This document shows, in pieces, positions 4,601 through 6,096 of a stretch of DNA of 6,096 bases. Source of the DNA: Helicobacteraceae bacterium (GTDB lineage: Bacteria > Campylobacterota > Campylobacteria > Campylobacterales > Sulfurimonadaceae); NCBI GenBank assembly GCA_027081565.1, contig JALWKG010000093.1, forward strand, positions 1 through 6,096. Direction: 5' to 3'. A model generated the notes under the pieces. The model made no database searches, had not been told where the DNA came from, and saw only the letters and a list, made by a program, of their open reading frames with translations. Within the stretch, counting starts at the first letter, position 1. The number at the start of each line of letters is the position of its first letter. Position numbers and translations under genes: made by a program.

Positions 4601-6096
4601 CTGAGAGTACTGTGACTTGAGGTGTAGACTGCTCTTCTGCAAGGCTTACCGGTGCTACTGGTGTTAAGTGTGGTGCTTCATTGACATTGGTGATGGTGAC
4701 AGTGACGGTCTGGTTGGTACTGTTGGATGACTGGTCGGATACACTAAGGTTGACGTGCAGTGTGTTGGGTGTCCCATCGTCAAAATCTTTAGGGGCATTA
4801 AGGACTAAAACGCCTGTCGTACTGTTTATGCTGAAAAGAGCGCCGTCATCACCTGCTGCAATAGCATAGCTCATGACTTCACTTTCATCATCGCTGGCTG
4901 TGACGGTCATGACTTCTGTAGTGTTTTCGGGAATACTCACACTTGAAGGTGAACTGATGACCGGAGCACCCTGTACATCGGTAATCTCGATGGTAAATTC
5001 TTCATGGGCACTGTCACGTACTCCATCTGTGGCAAAAAAGTAGACAATAAATGTCTTGTTCGCGCCCATTGTCTCATAGTCAAAAGGTGTCTTGAGGGAG
5101 ACCTCTCCTGTTGCTGTGTTAAGGTTAAATATCGAGGTGTCTGTGTCTTTAAAGTCAAATGTAACCGTGTCTCCATCTGCATCCTGAGCACTAAGGGTAG
5201 TGATCTCTGTTGTGCCTTCTGGGACATAGTACCTGTTGTTAAATGCATCTATCACGGGATTGTTGTCATTTTCATTGGTGAGGTTGATCGTTAAATTTTG
5301 AGAGGATACATTGCCAAGGTCATCGGTGGCTGTGACCGTAAGAGTGTAACTATGGGGGTCGCTCTCATAATCATGCAGATCTTTAAAAACCAAACTGTTG
5401 GAAACCATGGTAAAGAGTGTGGCATCGGTACCTCCAAGCGATAATGTTGCAGGTTCGTCCGTTGTGATATCACCAACATACTTTATAGTTTCATTGGCAT
5501 TCAGGACATTAGAGGAGGTAAAGACGGGTGCTACTTCATCCACATCCAGCAGTGTTATTGCGATGTTTTGAGTTGCTGTGTTGTTTGCAGCATCTTTAGC
5601 CGTTACTGTGAGTGAATAGCTATGGGGATCTGCCTCAAAGTCAGGGGCACTGTTAAAGATTAAGACTCCATCATTGGCACCTATGCTAAAGGCTGCAGCG
5701 TCTGTACCACCAAGAGTAAAGGTAGCAGCTTCATTGGTCGAGACGGTTATAACAGCTGTTTGGTTTTCGTTGACTGAAGGTGTGGCACTTGAGGTAAAGG
5801 TTGGAGCGACTTCATCAAGATCCAAGATGGTGACCGTGATGTTTTGAACCGTTTCGTTATTAGCACCATCAGTTGCTGTGACAGAGAGTGCATAGCTGCT
5901 TTTGGTCTCGAAGTCAGGTGCTGATTTGAAAGTCAAGGTACCATCGCTTGCAAGCTCGAAGGCGGCAGCATCTGTCCCACTGAGAACGAGGGTTGCTGCG
6001 CCATCATCAGTTGTGATCTGTAAAACAGCCGTTTGATTTTCGTTGACTGAAGGTGTGGCACTTGAGGTAAAGGTCGGTGCGATCTCATCAACATCT
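1608..6096 (-). CDS. Giant surface protein with cadherin-like repeats and two FG-GAP-like beta-propellers (5' end outside window)
   Basis: The frame is open from the right edge (first whole codon at 6095) to a TAA at 1610..1608, giving 1495 visible residues. Seven tandem cadherin-like domains occupy residues 1-674, followed by propeller 1 (about 675-1018), an eighth cadherin-like domain (1019-1119) and propeller 2 (about 1120-1493). Calcium-binding signatures include NENDNNP, DINDNLP, DANGDNVY and DTDSDG. Composition is acidic and rich in Thr, Ser, Asn and Asp with almost no Cys, as in secreted bacterial adhesins. It probably works outside the cell in attachment, biofilm formation or cell-cell contact; this is inferred from architecture. 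No membrane segment, LPXTG, PEP-CTERM, autotransporter barrel or RTX nonapeptide is visible, so the export route must be sought in the missing N-terminus or an atypical C-terminal signal. An apparent start at 5936 is a TTG (Leu) inside a repeat and is not the real start. Confidence 0.9.
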   Translation of the reverse strand, partial: DVDEIAPTFTSSATPSVNENQTAVLQITTDDGAATLVLSGTDAAAFELASDGTLTFKSAPDFETKSSYALSVTATDGANNETVQNITVTILDLDEVAPTFTSSATPSVNENQTAVITVSTNEAATFTLGGTDAAAFSIGANDGVLIFNSAPDFEADPHSYSLTVTAKDAANNTATQNIAITLLDVDEVAPVFTSSNVLNANETIKYVGDITTDEPATLSLGGTDATLFTMVSNSLVFKDLHDYESDPHSYTLTVTATDDLGNVSSQNLTINLTNENDNNPVIDAFNNRYYVPEGTTEITTLSAQDADGDTVTFDFKDTDTSIFNLNTATGEVSLKTPFDYETMGANKTFIVYFFATDGVRDSAHEEFTIEITDVQGAPVISSPSSVSIPENTTEVMTVTASDDESEVMSYAIAAGDDGALFSINSTTGVLVLNAPKDFDDGTPNTLHVNLSVSDQSSNSTNQTVTVTITNVNEAPHLTPVAPVSLAEEQSTPQVTVLSATDEDNPTTLTYSISGGDDAGFFDVNATSGILKMNITPDRENPLDANGDNVYTCDVEVSDGALSDTITLNVTVTDINDNLPTFDGPQDITKQENIKTCGSIPASDLDSSSTITYSIVGGADQSKFSIDPSSGVLQFVSTPDYEIPLDSDGDNVYALRLAISDGTPVEADFTVTVTDEISPQIQEIDSSLIFPSATTSDGQWSVLLNNNGADIYQFDGTAWVHHTNLTNAYKHAMVLKNNRLITSDANSGDIRIFLYDANSDSWTEEFSDTYPPGSTESGDTCQRSGAVSFNGSDTFVIGSSYDNSAQGKVYIYHYDGTTWNRSELTEPAAANYNFFGCGVAIEGSKLIVGTPWAENGANTDVGAAYIYVDNGTSWSLEHTIYGSTYGSRFGARVAIQNSDILVSEPKHPNGNGLVHYLQYNTSTDYTNTDITPADATAEFGSEIIWSGEQIAINAQKDKENRGAYYLYTQNGNNFTQKPKIVSPVAINDIASGVQYKGSFTDQFFVFGTHEHAYAYNYLASDELPPQIITTKSLTEGGIFLGVIADDLQDGHATSSVAITISGGADASEFTLNSNKELEFTGVVDYEAPTDADSNNIYELQITADDGTHTSVENVNIEVTNALVPYVNKQLLYESTLNDGDTAREVIDVSGNYMIVGIPDSDDDGTSSGSAYIYQHDGTQWSSMQKLTASDAAFGDKFGTSVAIWGDYAVVGAYWEDTATYNAGAAYLFHYNGTTWVEVAKMLPSGTVNSGDYFGFTVDIDANHIVVGAPMDDEGNPSSGGAVYLFTYDNTSVTLSEKLSPSGLSFTIGRTVAVSGDTIVSTGYGLTSANDDQGMIIYTDTDSDGIYETNQTIINSNPVYGGHLDFDGNRIAVSDLQYGDAVYIYSDGPEGWQKSATITGVAAENFGSSIAINGTKLLVGASGDDSSFNNTGAVYVYNKTGSGWVQETKLFGTQNNTNENFGCSVSFGSGTSTFVFGACGLEIDGRINGAVFSFGTE
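1611..2738 (-). other. Domain: second FG-GAP-like beta-propeller, C-terminal, about seven blades
   Basis: Visible residues about 1120-1495 contain blade cores near 1141, 1196, 1252, 1306, 1358, 1404 and 1459, spaced mostly 46-56 residues apart. Clear examples are KFGTSVAIWGDYAVVGAY, YFGFTVDIDANHIVVGAP and NFGSSIAINGTKLLVGAS, each followed by GAAYLF, GAVYLF or GAVYVY. Blade 4 carries DTDSDG (about 1338-1343), a classical calcium-loop pattern. The last blade, NFGCSVSF...GAVFSFGTE, ends directly at the stop codon, leaving no room for a separate C-terminal sorting domain. It is more regular than propeller 1. Confidence 0.8.
2739..3041 (-). other. Domain: eighth cadherin-like domain, linking the two propellers
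   Basis: Visible residues 1019-1119 start with DELPPQI, matching the DEISPQI that precedes propeller 1. They continue through ISGGADASEFTL, LEFTGVVDYEAP and TDADSNNIYELQITADDG. The loop TDADSNNIY corresponds to LDANGDNVY and LDSDGDNVY in domains 6 and 7, so this domain belongs to the longer, calcium-loop class. It separates the two propellers, suggesting that a unit of long-type domain plus propeller was duplicated. Confidence 0.75.
3042..4073 (-). other. Domain: first FG-GAP-like beta-propeller of the giant protein, about seven blades
   Basis: Visible residues about 675-1018 contain blade cores beginning near 696, 729, 781, 833, 887, 937 and 988. The clearest are FFGCGVAIEGSKLIVGTP, RFGARVAIQNSDILVSEP and EFGSEIIWSGEQIAINA, each followed by a GAAYIY- or GAYYLY-type strand and mostly a W/F-containing turn (DGTTWNRS, NGTSWSLE). 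The pattern FGxxVAxxGxxLxVGxP...GAxYxY is that of integrin-alpha-like FG-GAP repeats. Blades 1, 2 and 7 are degenerate, so the count of seven is my reading. Propellers of this kind usually bind ligands; none can be named here. Confidence 0.7.
4074..6095 (-). repeat. Seven tandem cadherin-like domains
   Basis: Using visible-residue numbering from the codon at 6095, the domains span about 1-91, 92-183, 184-273, 274-371, 372-469, 470-571 and 572-674. In nucleotides these are 6095-5823, 5822-5547, 5546-5277, 5276-4983, 4982-4689, 4688-4383 and 4382-4074. Each has the order D-x-D/N-E/D-x-x-P, then an NENQ, PENT or EEQS turn, then GTDAAxF or GGDDAxxF, an xGxLxF strand, an APDFE-like segment, and a closing SVTATDG-like strand. 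Domains 1-3 are short (90-92 residues) and alike. Domains 4-5 are intermediate. Domains 6-7 are longer, with an added LDxxGDNVY loop that probably binds calcium. Such arrays form stiff calcium-dependent rods that hold a binding module away from the cell surface. Confidence 0.85.
5764..6074 (-). repeat. Near-identical DNA repeat at a 273-bp interval
   Basis: Plus-strand 5764-5801 and 6037-6074 are identical over 38 bp, and the similarity extends with scattered substitutions over about 70 bp. The offset of 273 bp equals one 91-residue cadherin-like domain. Both copies encode PTFTSSATPSVNENQ. This DNA-level identity is higher than between the other domains, pointing to recent duplication or gene conversion of domains 1 and 2. 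More copies are likely beyond the right edge. Confidence 0.85.

Noticed and set aside
1608..5936. A complete giant gene starting at 5936
   Set aside because: The codon at 5936 is TTG (Leu) inside a cadherin-like repeat and has no ribosome binding site. The frame stays open and repeat-matched to the right edge, so the gene is 5' truncated by the window.
1611..6095. CRISPR-like or phase-variable DNA repeats
   Set aside because: The repetition is at domain scale (about 270-310 bp), diverged and in frame. There are no short identical repeats with spacers and no homopolymer or short tandem tract likely to slip.

Overview
The window holds two full-scale coding regions, the edge of a third and about 150 bp of intergenic DNA, all read on the minus strand. 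The organism cannot be named from sequence alone. Moderate-to-low GC, a giant cadherin-like/FG-GAP surface protein with DVDEVAPTFTSS-type repeats, and A/T-rich promoters with weak -35 boxes fit a marine or sediment Gram-negative such as a sulfur-oxidising Campylobacterota (Sulfurovum/Sulfurimonas-like). This is an inference.

In transcription order (right to left), the window opens inside a very large gene (6096 to 1608) whose start lies outside it. The visible 1495 residues carry seven tandem cadherin-like domains, a first beta-propeller of about seven FG-GAP-like blades, an eighth cadherin-like domain, and a second propeller of about seven blades that runs to the C-terminus. It is almost certainly an extracellular adhesin or surface protein. 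A 154-bp intergenic stretch follows, with one stem-loop just past the stop codon, a plausible promoter, and a second stem-loop in the leader of the next gene.

Next is a 457-codon gene (1453 to 80) for an SGNH/GDSL hydrolase with an unrecognised ~135-residue N-terminal domain and no signal peptide. By eye it is much more AT-rich (about one third GC) than the giant gene (mid-forties percent), so the two may have different histories.

At the left edge, the last ten codons of the hydrolase gene run into a sequence resembling the terminal inverted repeat of an IS256-type insertion sequence. About 55 bp further in, a new gene starts (55 to 1, 18 codons visible) with a good ribosome binding site. 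The simplest reading is that an insertion sequence landed in the 3' end of the hydrolase gene and replaced its stop codon. A strong hairpin just inside that end overlaps the start of the ribosome binding site of the putative transposase, the arrangement some insertion sequences use to block translation from read-through mRNA. The window contains no RNA gene, CRISPR array or convincing plus-strand gene. I do not see a clearly new multi-gene system; the most useful leads are the IS junction and the twin-propeller architecture.
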